Assembly: GCA_038114465.1 (NCBI GenBank)
Contig: JAYNQW010000006.1
Span: 1 to 64,000, forward strand
Length of the DNA stretch: 64,000 nt
Direction: 5' to 3'
Source: CALINB01 sp938045325
Lineage (GTDB): Bacteria > Pseudomonadota > Alphaproteobacteria > Rhodospirillales > CALINB01
Shown here: positions 35,248-44,189 of the stretch, in pieces
How positions within the stretch are numbered: position 1 is the stretch's first letter
Layout of the letters: each line of letters starts with the position of its first letter
The notes under the pieces: model-generated
Databases searched by the model: none
Seen by the model: the letters and a program-made list of their open reading frames with translations, nothing else
Told to the model about the DNA's origin: nothing
Position numbers and translations under genes: made by a program

Positions 35248-36575
35248 CGGTTACCGTACGCTTCGCGCCCAGCCCGACAGGATTACTGCATGTGGGGAAT
35301 GCCCGCATGGTTTTGATCAACTGGCTTTATGCGGCCCACAATCAAGGCAAGTTTATCTTGCGCATGGATGACACGGATCTTGTGCGCAGTAAGCCCGAAT
35401 ATGCCGATGCGATCGAACGTGACCTGCAATGGCTTGGACTTAAATGGGATGAAAAAGTCTGCCAATCGGACCGGCTCGACCGCTATGACGCAGCGTTTGA
35501 AACGCTGCAAGCGCAAGGCCGCATGTATGCCTGTTATGAAACGCCGGAAGAATTAGAATTTAAGCGTAAACGTCAACTGGCGAGAGGCCGTCCGCCCGTT
35601 TATGACCGTTCCGGACTCGCGTTGACCGACGAAGAGCGGCAAAAGTTCGAGGACGAAGGCCGAAAACCGCATTGGCGGTTTAAACTCGAACACGAAGCGA
35701 TTGAATGGAAGGATTTGGTTCGCGGCGACGTTCATTTTCAGGGTGAGAATTTAAGCGATCCCGTGTTGCGCCGCGAGGATGGCAGCTGGCTTTATATGTT
35801 GCCTTCGGTCGTTGATGACATCGATCTCGGTGTGACCCATGTGATCCGCGGTGAGGATCATGTCGCCAATACGGCGGTGCAAATTCAGTTTTTCAAAGCC
35901 TTGGGCGCCGAGCCGTCCGCGTTCGCGCACTTACCGCTGCTGACCGATATCTCGGGCGGTGGCCTTTCAAAACGGTCGGGCTCAATTACGCTTGAATCGA
36001 TGCGTGAGGCCGGTATCGAAGCGATAGCGCTGAATAATTTTCTCGGTCAATTGGGTAGCGGCGAAACCGAAACCATTCATCACACGCTCGATGCTCTGGC
36101 AGCGGATTTCGATATCGCGCAGTATGGCCGGGGTACACCGAAGTTCGATCAGCATCAGCTAGAAGCTTTAAACGCCCGAGTGTTGCACGATATGCCCTAT
36201 GAACTTGTACGGGACCGTTTGGCGGCAATGGAGCTGCCACATGCCGATGAGGCGTTCTGGTTTGCGGTACGGGGGAATTTAGATAAGCTCGAAGATGTCC
36301 GGACGTGGCATGCCGTTTGTTTTGAAACGCTCGATACCCCGGTCGATGATGCCGCCTTCATCGAGAGTGCCCGCAAATTGTTGCCGGATGATCCTTGGGA
36401 CGACACGACGTGGAAAACCTGGACACAGGCCGTGGCACAGGAAACGGACCGCAAAGGTAAAAATTTGTTTTTGCCGCTGAGGCGAACCTTGACGGGGCAT
36501 GATCATGGACCGGAACTCAAGGTTTTATTGCCCATTATCGGACGGCCCCGGGTGCTTGAAAGGTTGCAATCATGA
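35244..36575 (+). CDS. gltX: Glutamate-tRNA ligase
   Basis: Class I aminoacyl-tRNA synthetase of 443 residues. The HIGH-type motif is in FAPSPTGLLHVGNARMVLIN and the KMSKS-type motif is LSKRSGSITL. The catalytic domain and alpha-helical anticodon-binding C-terminus are both present, so it is not the short GluQ form. Alphaproteobacteria often carry two gltX genes, one with relaxed specificity for tRNA-Gln; which type this is cannot be decided without comparison. It starts within the nadE stop and ends overlapping a possible ATG of the next gene. Confidence 0.92.
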   Translation: MTVTVRFAPSPTGLLHVGNARMVLINWLYAAHNQGKFILRMDDTDLVRSKPEYADAIERDLQWLGLKWDEKVCQSDRLDRYDAAFETLQAQGRMYACYETPEELEFKRKRQLARGRPPVYDRSGLALTDEERQKFEDEGRKPHWRFKLEHEAIEWKDLVRGDVHFQGENLSDPVLRREDGSWLYMLPSVVDDIDLGVTHVIRGEDHVANTAVQIQFFKALGAEPSAFAHLPLLTDISGGGLSKRSGSITLESMREAGIEAIALNNFLGQLGSGETETIHHTLDALAADFDIAQYGRGTPKFDQHQLEALNARVLHDMPYELVRDRLAAMELPHADEAFWFAVRGNLDKLEDVRTWHAVCFETLDTPVDDAAFIESARKLLPDDPWDDTTWKTWTQAVAQETDRKGKNLFLPLRRTLTGHDHGPELKVLLPIIGRPRVLERLQS

Positions 36576-36586
36576 GGAGTTTTACA

Positions 36587-37318
36587 ATGTCCCGCCGTTT
36601 CGCTGTTAATTTATGCCTTGCATTGTTGCTCAGTGCGTCGGTTTTCGTTTTAGCGGCTTGTTCCGACGATGAGCCCAAGAAATCTGAAAAACGTACGCTT
36701 TCCATTACAGGCTCGGGTGAAGTGAGTGCCAAACCCGATGCCGCCGAACTGCAGGCCGCGATTAATGCGGTGGCACGGACGGCCAAAGAAGCGATGGCGG
36801 AAGTGTCGGAAAAAGGCAACGGCATGCTGGATGCGGCAAAGGATAACGGAATCAAACCGGAGGATATCCAAACGGGTTCGATTTCGCTAATTCCCGTTTA
36901 TGAACGTCGCCAACGGGGCGAGCCGGTTAAAGAGCCGAAGATCACTGGCTATCGGGCGTCCTTAAGCTATCGCATTTCATCGAAAAAAATTAAATCCTTC
37001 GGCCCACTCATCGATGCGCTGGTCAAAGTCGGCGCGAACAATATTTCCGGTATCCGGTTTTATGTTACCGATCATATAACCATGGCCAATGAGGCCCGCC
37101 GTCGGGCGGTCGAAGATGCCCGCAAAGCCGCTCAAGTGATGGCTGATGCCGCCGGTGTCAAGCTTGGCCCGGCAATCCGCATTCAAGACAGCGGCGGTGC
37201 GAACCCAAGACCGCGGTTTGCCAAGACCATGGCTCTTCAAGCCGCCAGCATGCCGATCGCGCCGGGTCAGGTTTCGGCACGCTCGCGCGTCAGCATCGTT
37301 TTTTCCATTTATGATTAA
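36587..37318 (+). CDS. SIMPL-domain (DUF541) lipoprotein
   Basis: Protein of 243 residues. ATG 36587 is preferred because GAGGAG stands seven bases before it; ATG 36572 overlaps the gltX stop. The N-terminus is a lipoprotein signal (ALLLSASVFVLAACSDD; lipobox LAAC), so it is probably anchored in a membrane and faces the periplasm. SIMPL features are RTLSITGSGEVSAKPDAAEL, NGIKPEDIQTGSISLIPVYE and ARRRAVEDARKAAQVMADAA. The family is widespread and is linked to outer-membrane stress in some bacteria; its precise role is unknown. Confidence 0.87.
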   Translation: MSRRFAVNLCLALLLSASVFVLAACSDDEPKKSEKRTLSITGSGEVSAKPDAAELQAAINAVARTAKEAMAEVSEKGNGMLDAAKDNGIKPEDIQTGSISLIPVYERRQRGEPVKEPKITGYRASLSYRISSKKIKSFGPLIDALVKVGANNISGIRFYVTDHITMANEARRRAVEDARKAAQVMADAAGVKLGPAIRIQDSGGANPRPRFAKTMALQAASMPIAPGQVSARSRVSIVFSIYD

Positions 37319-37333
37319 CGCGACGGTCTGACT

Positions 37334-38686
37334 TTGCCATTGCAGCTGTACAATACGCTTTCACGCAAAAAAGAAACTTTCGAGCCGTTACAGCCCGATA
37401 CGGTCGGCATGTATGTCTGCGGCCCGACTGTGTACGACTTCGCGCATATCGGTAACGCACGTCCGGTTGTCGTGTTTGATGTGCTCAACCGTTTATTAAA
37501 AAAGCTTTATTCAAATGTAACTTATGTACGCAACATTACCGATGTCGATGACAAGATTAACGATGCGGCAAAAAACTCCGGCGAGGATATTCGCACTATC
37601 ACGACCCGCACCACACAAGCCTTTCACGAAGATATGGCGGCCCTTGGCGCCGAGCCGCCTGATATTGAGCCGCGCGCGACGGATCATATCGAGGAGATGA
37701 AGGCGTTGATCGCGGAACTGATCGAAAAAGGTTTTGCTTATGAAGCCAATGGCCATGTGCTGTTCAACGTACCGTCTTGGGACGATTACGGCCAACTCTC
37801 GCGGCGCAATCGAGACGAGATGATTGCCGGTGCGCGCGTCGAGGTTGCGTCGTACAAGAAAGATCCGGCGGATTTTGTCTTGTGGAAGCCGTCCACCGAC
37901 GATTTGCCGGGCTGGGAATCACCGTGGGGCCGCGGCCGCCCCGGCTGGCACGTCGAATGCTCGGCCATGAGCCAGAAATATCTCGGCGTGACGTTCGATA
38001 TTCATGGCGGCGGTCAGGATCTGATCTTCCCGCACCATGAGAACGAGATCGCACAAAGCGTGTGCGGCCATGAGGGTCATCCGTTTGTGCGTTACTGGAT
38101 GCACAACGGTTATCTCATGGTCGAAGGCGAGAAAATGTCCAAAAGCCTCGGCAATTTCTACACCGTTCGCGATTTGGTGACGGAATATCCCGGCGAAGCG
38201 ATCCGTCTGTTGTTGTTGAAAACCCATTACCGCTCGCCGCTGGATTTTACCAAAGACGGCATCGCCGAAGCCAAACGTGAGCTTGACCGGTTTTATCAGG
38301 CGCTACGTCAGTGCCGTGATGCCGATCTGCAAAATGAAGCAGTCGATGAGAATTTTATGGCGGCTTTGCAGGATGATCTCAACACGCCATTGGCGATTTC
38401 AAAACTTCACGAGTTGCGCGACGGATTGCCCAATACCAAAGGGGAGCTTTTGGCCTCGGGGAAACTACTCGGGCTTTTGCAGCAAGACCCGGAAGATTGG
38501 TTTAAATGGCAGGCGGCGGACTCCGCAGATATTGATGAAACCGTTATTGAAGAGTTGATTCAAAAGCGTATCGAAGCTCGCGCGGCGAAGGATTTTGCCG
38601 AGGCGGATCGGATTCGTGACGAACTCGCGGACCAAGGCATCGTTTTGGAAGACGGCCCCGACGGTACAGCCTGGAAACGGGGTTAA
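37334..38686 (+). CDS. cysS: Cysteine-tRNA ligase
   Basis: Class I synthetase of 450 residues, starting at TTG 37334; this start is supported by the family N-terminus PLQLYNTLSRKKE immediately after it. Zinc and active-site features include MYVCGPTVYDFAHIGNARP (HIGH-type motif and first zinc cysteine), WHVECSAMSQKYLG, DLIFPHHENEIAQS and the KMSKS loop GEKMSKSLGNF. The C-terminal domain is normal. It follows the SIMPL gene after 15 bp, within the run nadE-gltX-SIMPL-cysS. Confidence 0.94.
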   Translation: MPLQLYNTLSRKKETFEPLQPDTVGMYVCGPTVYDFAHIGNARPVVVFDVLNRLLKKLYSNVTYVRNITDVDDKINDAAKNSGEDIRTITTRTTQAFHEDMAALGAEPPDIEPRATDHIEEMKALIAELIEKGFAYEANGHVLFNVPSWDDYGQLSRRNRDEMIAGARVEVASYKKDPADFVLWKPSTDDLPGWESPWGRGRPGWHVECSAMSQKYLGVTFDIHGGGQDLIFPHHENEIAQSVCGHEGHPFVRYWMHNGYLMVEGEKMSKSLGNFYTVRDLVTEYPGEAIRLLLLKTHYRSPLDFTKDGIAEAKRELDRFYQALRQCRDADLQNEAVDENFMAALQDDLNTPLAISKLHELRDGLPNTKGELLASGKLLGLLQQDPEDWFKWQAADSADIDETVIEELIQKRIEARAAKDFAEADRIRDELADQGIVLEDGPDGTAWKRG

Positions 38687-38723
38687 CGCCTGTAACATTT
38701 CTCGAAGACCGTTGGGGCGTTTA

Positions 38724-38918
38724 TCAGTCTTCGGCGAGCCAACGTAGTATAACTGAAACTGAACGGTTCGGATCGCGGTCGATCAACCGTCCGATTTGAT
38801 GATTCAACTTCGTATTGATTTGCTGCGCGGCACGGGCGATATCGAGCGCGTTTGACGTGCCGATATCGATGGCCTCGTCGTACGGTTGTTCTAGCTCGCG
38901 GGTCGATGGGCTCACCAT
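38724..38918 (-). CDS. Small unknown protein, 64 residues
   Basis: A well-placed small gene: AGGGAG is followed after four bases by ATG 38918, and the frame runs 64 codons (MVSPSTRELEQPYDEAIDIG to RWLAED). It is predicted to be helical, acidic at the N-terminus, with DIARAAQQINTKLNHQIGRL and the ending DRDPNRSVSVILRWLAED. The ending vaguely recalls short tails in flagellar M-ring/switch proteins (RVLRxWL), but this is weak and no function is assigned. It lies 67 bp downstream of the FAD oxidoreductase gene on the same strand. Confidence 0.6.
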   Translation of the reverse strand: MVSPSTRELEQPYDEAIDIGTSNALDIARAAQQINTKLNHQIGRLIDRDPNRSVSVILRWLAED

Positions 38919-38985
38919 TTTTCTCCCTGGTGTGCCATTATACCAAGCTGATACGAATAGGCGGAGTCTTGTGTTGGTGCGTTGG

Positions 38986-40539
38986 CTAAGCCCAAGGCTC
39001 CAGGGCCATGGCTTCGCGCGCGGCAATCCGCCCGGTAACGAAACATTCCGCAAGATTGCCCCCGCCGACATAGAGAAAGCCGAAAACGCTGCCGAGTTCG
39101 CCTGCTTCAAAGAGACGCGAAATCGGCTCGTTGAATGAATTTAAAATTCTTTGTTTGGCGTCATGGCGCGGCCCACCCTGGGTGTTCGAGACCACCGGCC
39201 ACACCTCGCCGACAACATAAGGCGATGTTTTCAGCGGGACCATCGAGTTGGCTGGGCGGTTGAACGATTGATCGTCGCCCGCATCGCACGCTGCGTTCCA
39301 ATTATCGAGGGTTTGTTTCAGATCGGCCGGGTTGCAGCCAACAATCCGCGCCAATTCTTCAAGTGTGTTTGCCTGCTTGAGCGTGCCGTTTTTAATTTCT
39401 TCGCTATTATCCGCACTCCAGGTAAACGGCTCGACATTAGCATCGTTCGAAACGGGGCCGCCCAACGGATACATCTTGCGCGATTCGTCATCGGCGATCA
39501 GATAGGCCGGGATATGCGGGAAGGATTGGGATTCCGGGTCATATGCATCGAGAGGCCGGGCCCCGGTATCCTGCAAATACGGATGGTATTCGTTCATAAA
39601 CCGCCGTCCGTCGCGGTTCACCAAAATCCATGACATCGCGACGCTGGTATCTTCCATTGTCGGTACCCAGCCCGGCAAGTGCTTGACGCGGATACCGAGT
39701 TTGCAGTTCGGATCGGGATGCTTGAAGCCGTATGAGCCGTGCAGGTGCCACATATGCCACAGGTCGGCGCCGACGTCCTGCGCCATACGGATTCCGTCGC
39801 CGGTGTTGAAGGTTGTCGAGACCGGACGCACGGGACGGAGCTGCCAGTGTTGAGACTGCATTTCCGGGTCAGCCTCGAAACCGCCGCAGGCAAGAATGAC
39901 GCCGCGTTCAGCGCCGAGCGCTTTCAGTTCTCCATCGGTGTTCCGGACCCATAAGCCGCGGACCTCGTTGTATTCGTTAGTGATCAGCCGCACGGCCGGT
40001 GTCGAATAACGGACCTCAATGCCGCGGGCATCCACATTATCGTGGACGACCTTGAAGAGATTGGGGCCGCGTCTCAATCCTTGTGCTCGCGGGTAGGTTT
40101 TTGCCAAATCGAAGCCGGGGACATTATCGATTTCGATATATCCTAGGCTGGCGTGACCCGGGAAGGGGTAGTTGGCCGGCTTGTCGGTGCGAACCAGGAC
40201 TTCGGCATTATTGGTTTCGGCAAGCTTTCGAATATAGTCCTCGATCTCCGTCATGCCATTGACCAGGGCTTCGAGAGTATCATCGGGTGTGGTGCCGTTA
40301 TTGGTCGCCTTGAGATAGGCAAGGGTCTCCTCGGGTTTGTTTGTAATGCGGACACCGCCGCCGGCGCACATCGAAATACCGCCGGGAATCGAAGACTTTT
40401 CGACAATCAATACCTTGCCGCCTTGATCGGCCGTTTCAATTGCTGCGGCACCGCCGGCGAAGCCGAACCCGGCGACGATGACGTCGTACATTTCATCAAA
40501 ATTAGTGGTGTAGCGGTCGGGCTGCTGAGGATCAGGCAT
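38986..40539 (-). CDS. FAD-dependent oxidoreductase (fumarate reductase/ketosteroid dehydrogenase-like)
   Basis: Flavoprotein of 517 residues with the N-terminal Rossmann motif YDVIVAGFGFAGGAAAIE and VLIVEKSSIPGGISMCAGGG, as in fumarate reductase flavoprotein subunits and 3-ketosteroid dehydrogenases. GVILACGGFEADPEM and the C-terminal VGGGNLAECFVTGRIAARE complete the FAD domain. There is no export signal or haem domain. The substrate is unknown: the family covers fumarate, urocanate and steroid-type substrates. A 64-residue gene follows on the same strand. Confidence 0.85.
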   Translation of the reverse strand: MPDPQQPDRYTTNFDEMYDVIVAGFGFAGGAAAIETADQGGKVLIVEKSSIPGGISMCAGGGVRITNKPEETLAYLKATNNGTTPDDTLEALVNGMTEIEDYIRKLAETNNAEVLVRTDKPANYPFPGHASLGYIEIDNVPGFDLAKTYPRAQGLRRGPNLFKVVHDNVDARGIEVRYSTPAVRLITNEYNEVRGLWVRNTDGELKALGAERGVILACGGFEADPEMQSQHWQLRPVRPVSTTFNTGDGIRMAQDVGADLWHMWHLHGSYGFKHPDPNCKLGIRVKHLPGWVPTMEDTSVAMSWILVNRDGRRFMNEYHPYLQDTGARPLDAYDPESQSFPHIPAYLIADDESRKMYPLGGPVSNDANVEPFTWSADNSEEIKNGTLKQANTLEELARIVGCNPADLKQTLDNWNAACDAGDDQSFNRPANSMVPLKTSPYVVGEVWPVVSNTQGGPRHDAKQRILNSFNEPISRLFEAGELGSVFGFLYVGGGNLAECFVTGRIAAREAMALEPWA

Positions 40540-40617
40540 GTTTTTCAGATTTGTTTTTTTCAGTCATGCTCATTGAAGAATATTATGACCGACTTTGCAA
40601 ACCCGATTTCATCAAGC

Positions 40618-41334
40618 CTATGGACACTGTACCAGTTGTGAAGCCTGAAAAGCATTGCTGGTCGCGGGTGTATTTTTTTCATTGTCGACAGTGCTGGCTT
40701 TGACGTGGACTGCCCGGATTTCTTTTAATGAAACACTTTGTTTGATCTCGCTTTGCAATTGCAAAATAACAATGTTCGTGTCGACCGATGACGGGTCACC
40801 TTTGGCATAATGTAAATTCAAGACACCGATGATCGCGGCTTTGTAACGCGGCATGTAATGGCAGACCGTTTGAACCGCCTCTGCTTTTGTCAGTTCAATG
40901 TAAGGTTCAATTCGAATGGATGATTTCCGGTTCAACGGTACGTCGTACGGTTGTAAGGGCAGAATTGATAGAGTCCTATGGCTGGCAGCGGTTTCTAAGT
41001 CGACGGCTTTATTCTTGCCAAACCAATCGCCTATCATACTGCCGCCGATCAAAACCGTCGGGACGGCAAGCAACACAACGGCGGCTGCCCACGAAAATAC
41101 CTTCAGGGTATTACTTTTTTTTATTTTTTTGTTGTTATCAGGGGCTTGTTCGGCGCCACCGGATGATTTTTCAAGAAATTTTGCAATATCCTCATTGCGG
41201 GTTGAGGGCTGATTGGGACTCCTGGCCCCGGCACGGGCTCGCCCTGCGGGTTTACGGCGTTGGCCGCTTCGCCGGCTTGAACTGGATCGCCGGGTTGTGT
41301 CAGGCCGCCGGCGTGGTGTCGTTCGTCGAACCAT
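40618..41334 (-). CDS. Membrane-anchored protein with Arg-rich N-terminus, unknown
   Basis: 238 residues. The first 45 residues are strongly basic and disordered (VRRTTPRRRPDTTRRSSSSR), followed by an acidic/polar linker, one membrane segment near residues 77-98 (LKVFSWAAAVVLLAVPTVLI) and a C-terminal domain that should face the periplasm. That domain (PYIELTKAEAVQTVCHYMPR, RYKAAIIGVLNLHYAKGD, SLKEIRAVHVKAS) has a faint likeness in layout to FliL-type proteins, which is not enough to assign. The ATG at 41334 is used. The gene lies 78 bp upstream of the FAD oxidoreductase. Confidence 0.6.
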   Translation of the reverse strand: MVRRTTPRRRPDTTRRSSSSRRSGQRRKPAGRARAGARSPNQPSTRNEDIAKFLEKSSGGAEQAPDNNKKIKKSNTLKVFSWAAAVVLLAVPTVLIGGSMIGDWFGKNKAVDLETAASHRTLSILPLQPYDVPLNRKSSIRIEPYIELTKAEAVQTVCHYMPRYKAAIIGVLNLHYAKGDPSSVDTNIVILQLQSEIKQSVSLKEIRAVHVKASTVDNEKNTPATSNAFQASQLVQCP

Positions 41335-41579
41335 ATATGATCACCCATATTCATCGAAGTCGCTAAAACAGGGCATTTTGCCGCTAAAACCATGCATATA
41401 TCCACGATTCAGTAATAAACATATCCGAATTATACTTTCGTATAAACTGGGGTTTACCCGCATATGAAAATCATAATTGTCAGTAAATGGTAAGATTTAA
41501 GCCGTTTTTTTGCGATAGATACATGGCCCGGGTATTCGATTATCATGGGCGGTGCCGTGATTAACCTGGAGCCGTTATC

Positions 41580-41891
41580 ATGCCTGACCCTGTAAAACAT
41601 GCTGTTTCTGTCCTCAATGACGCTTTAGAGCGTGATTCAGAGGCCATTACGCGGCTGGTGAACCTCCGAGTAGACTGTAATGACCGTTTGGCGGCTCATG
41701 CGACTATCCAAGTCGCCGATTATGCCGGTATTCATAAAATCGGCGTGTTAGGCCTGTTGAACGCGGCTTTGGCCAACAGCCCGAGCGGTGTGATTGGTGC
41801 GAAGGGCAGGGTCAATGCCGATACTGGCCTGTTTGTCGAAATCAAACAATTCGTCGATTTGCGCGCGGGTAAATTGGACGAACTAGCCTAG
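41580..41891 (+). CDS. Small conserved-looking hypothetical protein
   Basis: 103 residues, preceded by CTGGAG ten bases before ATG 41580. It opens DPVKHAVSVLNDALERDSEA and contains VNLRVDCNDRLAAHATIQVA then IGVLGLLNAALA. The layout 'helix, R-V-x-C-N-x-x-L-A-x-H, GVLGLLN, beta strand' recalls short hypothetical proteins of phages and soil bacteria, from memory only. No signal peptide or membrane segment. It ends 12 bp before a convergent broken gene. Confidence 0.6.
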   Translation: MPDPVKHAVSVLNDALERDSEAITRLVNLRVDCNDRLAAHATIQVADYAGIHKIGVLGLLNAALANSPSGVIGAKGRVNADTGLFVEIKQFVDLRAGKLDELA

Positions 41892-41903
41892 GCTATTCCG
41901 TCA

Positions 41904-42452
41904 TTAGCCGAGAAGCGTATCGATTCCTTTTTGATTAATGGTCCGGCGGCTGCCGTTCACGATGCCGCCGGCACGCCCGATGAGGGCTTGAAACGTTTGA
42001 TTCGATTCCTGAATGATATACCGAAGCCGGTCCATATCACCATCGGCAATGAGTTTTTCAACCTCAAGACGGACCCGCTCGACCAGGCGGTTGATTGTTT
42101 TGATGGTTTCTTCAAAAGGGCGTTTAAATTCCGGCGGTACATGATCATAGGCTTCAATCGCAAGGTCTTTTTCCTTAAAAACACTATCGCGAAAATGATC
42201 CTGATACGATTTCGGTTACCATTCCTGCACCATATCCATCATGTCGGGCATATCGGGGATCATTTCGAGCAGCATCACCACTTCGTTAAAGTGGTTCAAA
42301 TAGTCAGTTGCCAACAACGTTTGACTATTGATGGTTGTGCCTTCGGTTTTGGCGCAAAGCTCTTGATAGGCTTCATCGTCGAACGCCGTGACAGTGCTGG
42401 AAGCGGCGGTATTTTGCATGACCGCGGGATTATGATGAAGGGACGAAACCAA
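41904..42452 (-). pseudogene. Gene of unknown family interrupted by an in-frame TAA
   Basis: Reading the minus strand from TTG 42452 (first ATG 42419), one frame stays coding-like for 182 codons to TAA at 41904-41906, except for a single in-frame TAA at 42216-42218. Before it the product ends with MIPDMPDMMDMVQEW. After it the same frame continues PKSYQDHFRDSVFKEKDLAI, EAYDHVPPEFKRPFEETIKT and ends NQKGIDTLLG. No frame change is needed, so a single-base nonsense mutation (from AAA, CAA or GAA), stop read-through, or a sequencing error explains it. Predicted helical, soluble; family unknown. The plus-strand frame 41931-42557 over this region is His/Phe-rich antisense. Confidence 0.7.
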
Positions 42453-42569
42453 GGCAAGCTGTGGTTTTTCCTAGTTGTTTTTCGGAAATCCTTGAGTTGC
42501 AGGGCTTTTTTGGGCATTCTCCCGCCCTTCCCCCGGCATGGGCCGGGTTGCATGTGAAAGCCGGCCAGG

Positions 42570-44171
42570 ATGAGTGATAAACGGGTCTATTTGTTTGACA
42601 CGACCTTGCGCGACGGTGCGCAAACCCAGGGCGTCGACTTCAGCTCGGCGGATAAGACCGCTATTGCCGAAGAGCTTGACCGGCTCGGTATCGATTATAT
42701 CGAAGGCGGCTGGCCCGGTGCTAATCCAACCGATGATGCCTTTTTTGCCAAACCGCCAACATTAAAAGGCGCCAAGTTGACGGCCTTCGGCATGACCCGG
42801 CGTGCCGGGCGCAGCACCGAAAACGACCCCGGCCTGAATGCGATCCTTGATGTTAAGACCGCTGCTGTTTGCATGGTCGGCAAGACATGGGATTTTCATG
42901 TCGATGTCGCGTTAAACATCTCCAATGATGAAAACGTAGCCATGATCCGTGACAGTGTCAAAATGGCGGCAAAGAAAAAAGACGAAGTTATGTTCGATGC
43001 CGAGCATTTCTTCGACGGCTATAAAGCCAATCCAAAATTTGCCATGGAATGTTTAAAGGCTGCTTATGACGCGGGCGCGCGCTGGATCGTTTTGTGCGAT
43101 ACCAATGGCGGCACGCTGCCCCATGAGATCGAGGAAATTGTCACCGCGGTCGCAAAGGAAATTCCCGGCGATCATCTCGGCATTCACTGTCACGATGATA
43201 CGGGCAATGCGGTTGCCGGCAGCCTGGCGGCCGTGCGTGCCGGTGTGCGGCAAATTCAAGGGACACTCAATGGCTTGGGTGAACGGTGCGGCAACGCCAA
43301 TTTGATATCCATTATTCCGTCGCTGATTTTGAAGATGGGGTTTGAGACTAATGTGTCGGCGGATCAGCTCACCCATCTCTCCCATATCTCACGCATGGTC
43401 GATGAACGCCTGGGCCGTACGTCGAATCAAGGCGCGCCGTATGTCGGCGATCGCGCCTTTGCCCATAAAGGCGGACTGCATGTTTCTGCGATAGAAAAAG
43501 ATCCACAATGCTACGAGCACATCAACCCCGAAACGGTAGGTAATGTGCGGCATATTGTTGTCTCCGACCAGGCGGGTCGCTCAAATATTCTAGCGCGGTT
43601 TCGCGAGATCGGCCTCGAGATCGATCCAAAAAACCCGAAAATCTCATCTCTCGTGGATGAAGTGAAAGAACAGGAGTTTGCGGGTTACGCTTATGACGGT
43701 GCCGAGGCGAGTTTTGAGCTTCTTGCCCGGCGGGCACTTGGTGACGTGCCGGATTATTTCAAGTTAGCGAGCTTTCGTGTGATCGATGAGCGGCGTTGGA
43801 ACGCAAAAGGTGAATTGATCACGCTTTCGGAAGCAACAGTACGTCTCGAAACCAATCATCACCAAACCATGGCGGTGGCCGAAGGCAACGGGCCAGTGAA
43901 TGCGTTGGACGCAGCTTTGCGCCAGGTGTTGACGCCGGTTTATCCCGAACTCGAGGATATGCAGCTGATCGATTACAAAGTTCGTATTCTTACGCCGGGC
44001 GAAGGCACGCGCGCGGTCACACGGGTGATGATCGAATCGGCGGATGGTAAAGGCGAGCATTGGTCCACTGTCGGCGTATCGCCAAACGTGATTGATGCAT
44101 CCTACAATGCCTTACGTGACGCTATTGTCTTTAAATTATATAAAGCCGGTATTGAGGCGCGCCACCAATAG
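42570..44171 (+). CDS. cimA: (R)-citramalate synthase
   Basis: Condenses pyruvate and acetyl-CoA to citramalate, a threonine-independent route to isoleucine; 533 residues. The catalytic barrel begins YLFDTTLRDGAQTQGVDFSS, with EGGWPGANPTDDAFF (the citramalate-type variant), LCDTNGGTLPHE, GIHCHDDTGNAVAGS and TLNGLGERCGNANL. The C-terminal regulatory domain (VRILTPGEGTRAVTRVMIES to NALRDAIVFKLYK) is the LeuA-type allosteric domain, so feedback control is likely. Citramalate versus isopropylmalate synthase is judged from GANPTDD and length. trmJ follows. Confidence 0.88.
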   Translation: MSDKRVYLFDTTLRDGAQTQGVDFSSADKTAIAEELDRLGIDYIEGGWPGANPTDDAFFAKPPTLKGAKLTAFGMTRRAGRSTENDPGLNAILDVKTAAVCMVGKTWDFHVDVALNISNDENVAMIRDSVKMAAKKKDEVMFDAEHFFDGYKANPKFAMECLKAAYDAGARWIVLCDTNGGTLPHEIEEIVTAVAKEIPGDHLGIHCHDDTGNAVAGSLAAVRAGVRQIQGTLNGLGERCGNANLISIIPSLILKMGFETNVSADQLTHLSHISRMVDERLGRTSNQGAPYVGDRAFAHKGGLHVSAIEKDPQCYEHINPETVGNVRHIVVSDQAGRSNILARFREIGLEIDPKNPKISSLVDEVKEQEFAGYAYDGAEASFELLARRALGDVPDYFKLASFRVIDERRWNAKGELITLSEATVRLETNHHQTMAVAEGNGPVNALDAALRQVLTPVYPELEDMQLIDYKVRILTPGEGTRAVTRVMIESADGKGEHWSTVGVSPNVIDASYNALRDAIVFKLYKAGIEARHQ

Positions 44172-44189
44172 GGCGCCATACGATATGTA

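Noticed and set aside
38919..39110. Longer 128-residue version of the small minus-strand gene
   Set aside because: The additional part reads through the FAD oxidoreductase gene in the wrong frame, while a strong ribosome-binding site precedes the internal ATG.
41931..42557. 208-codon plus-strand frame upstream of cimA
   Set aside because: His/Phe/Arg-rich antisense of the broken minus-strand gene; the minus frame is much more protein-like on both sides of the stop.
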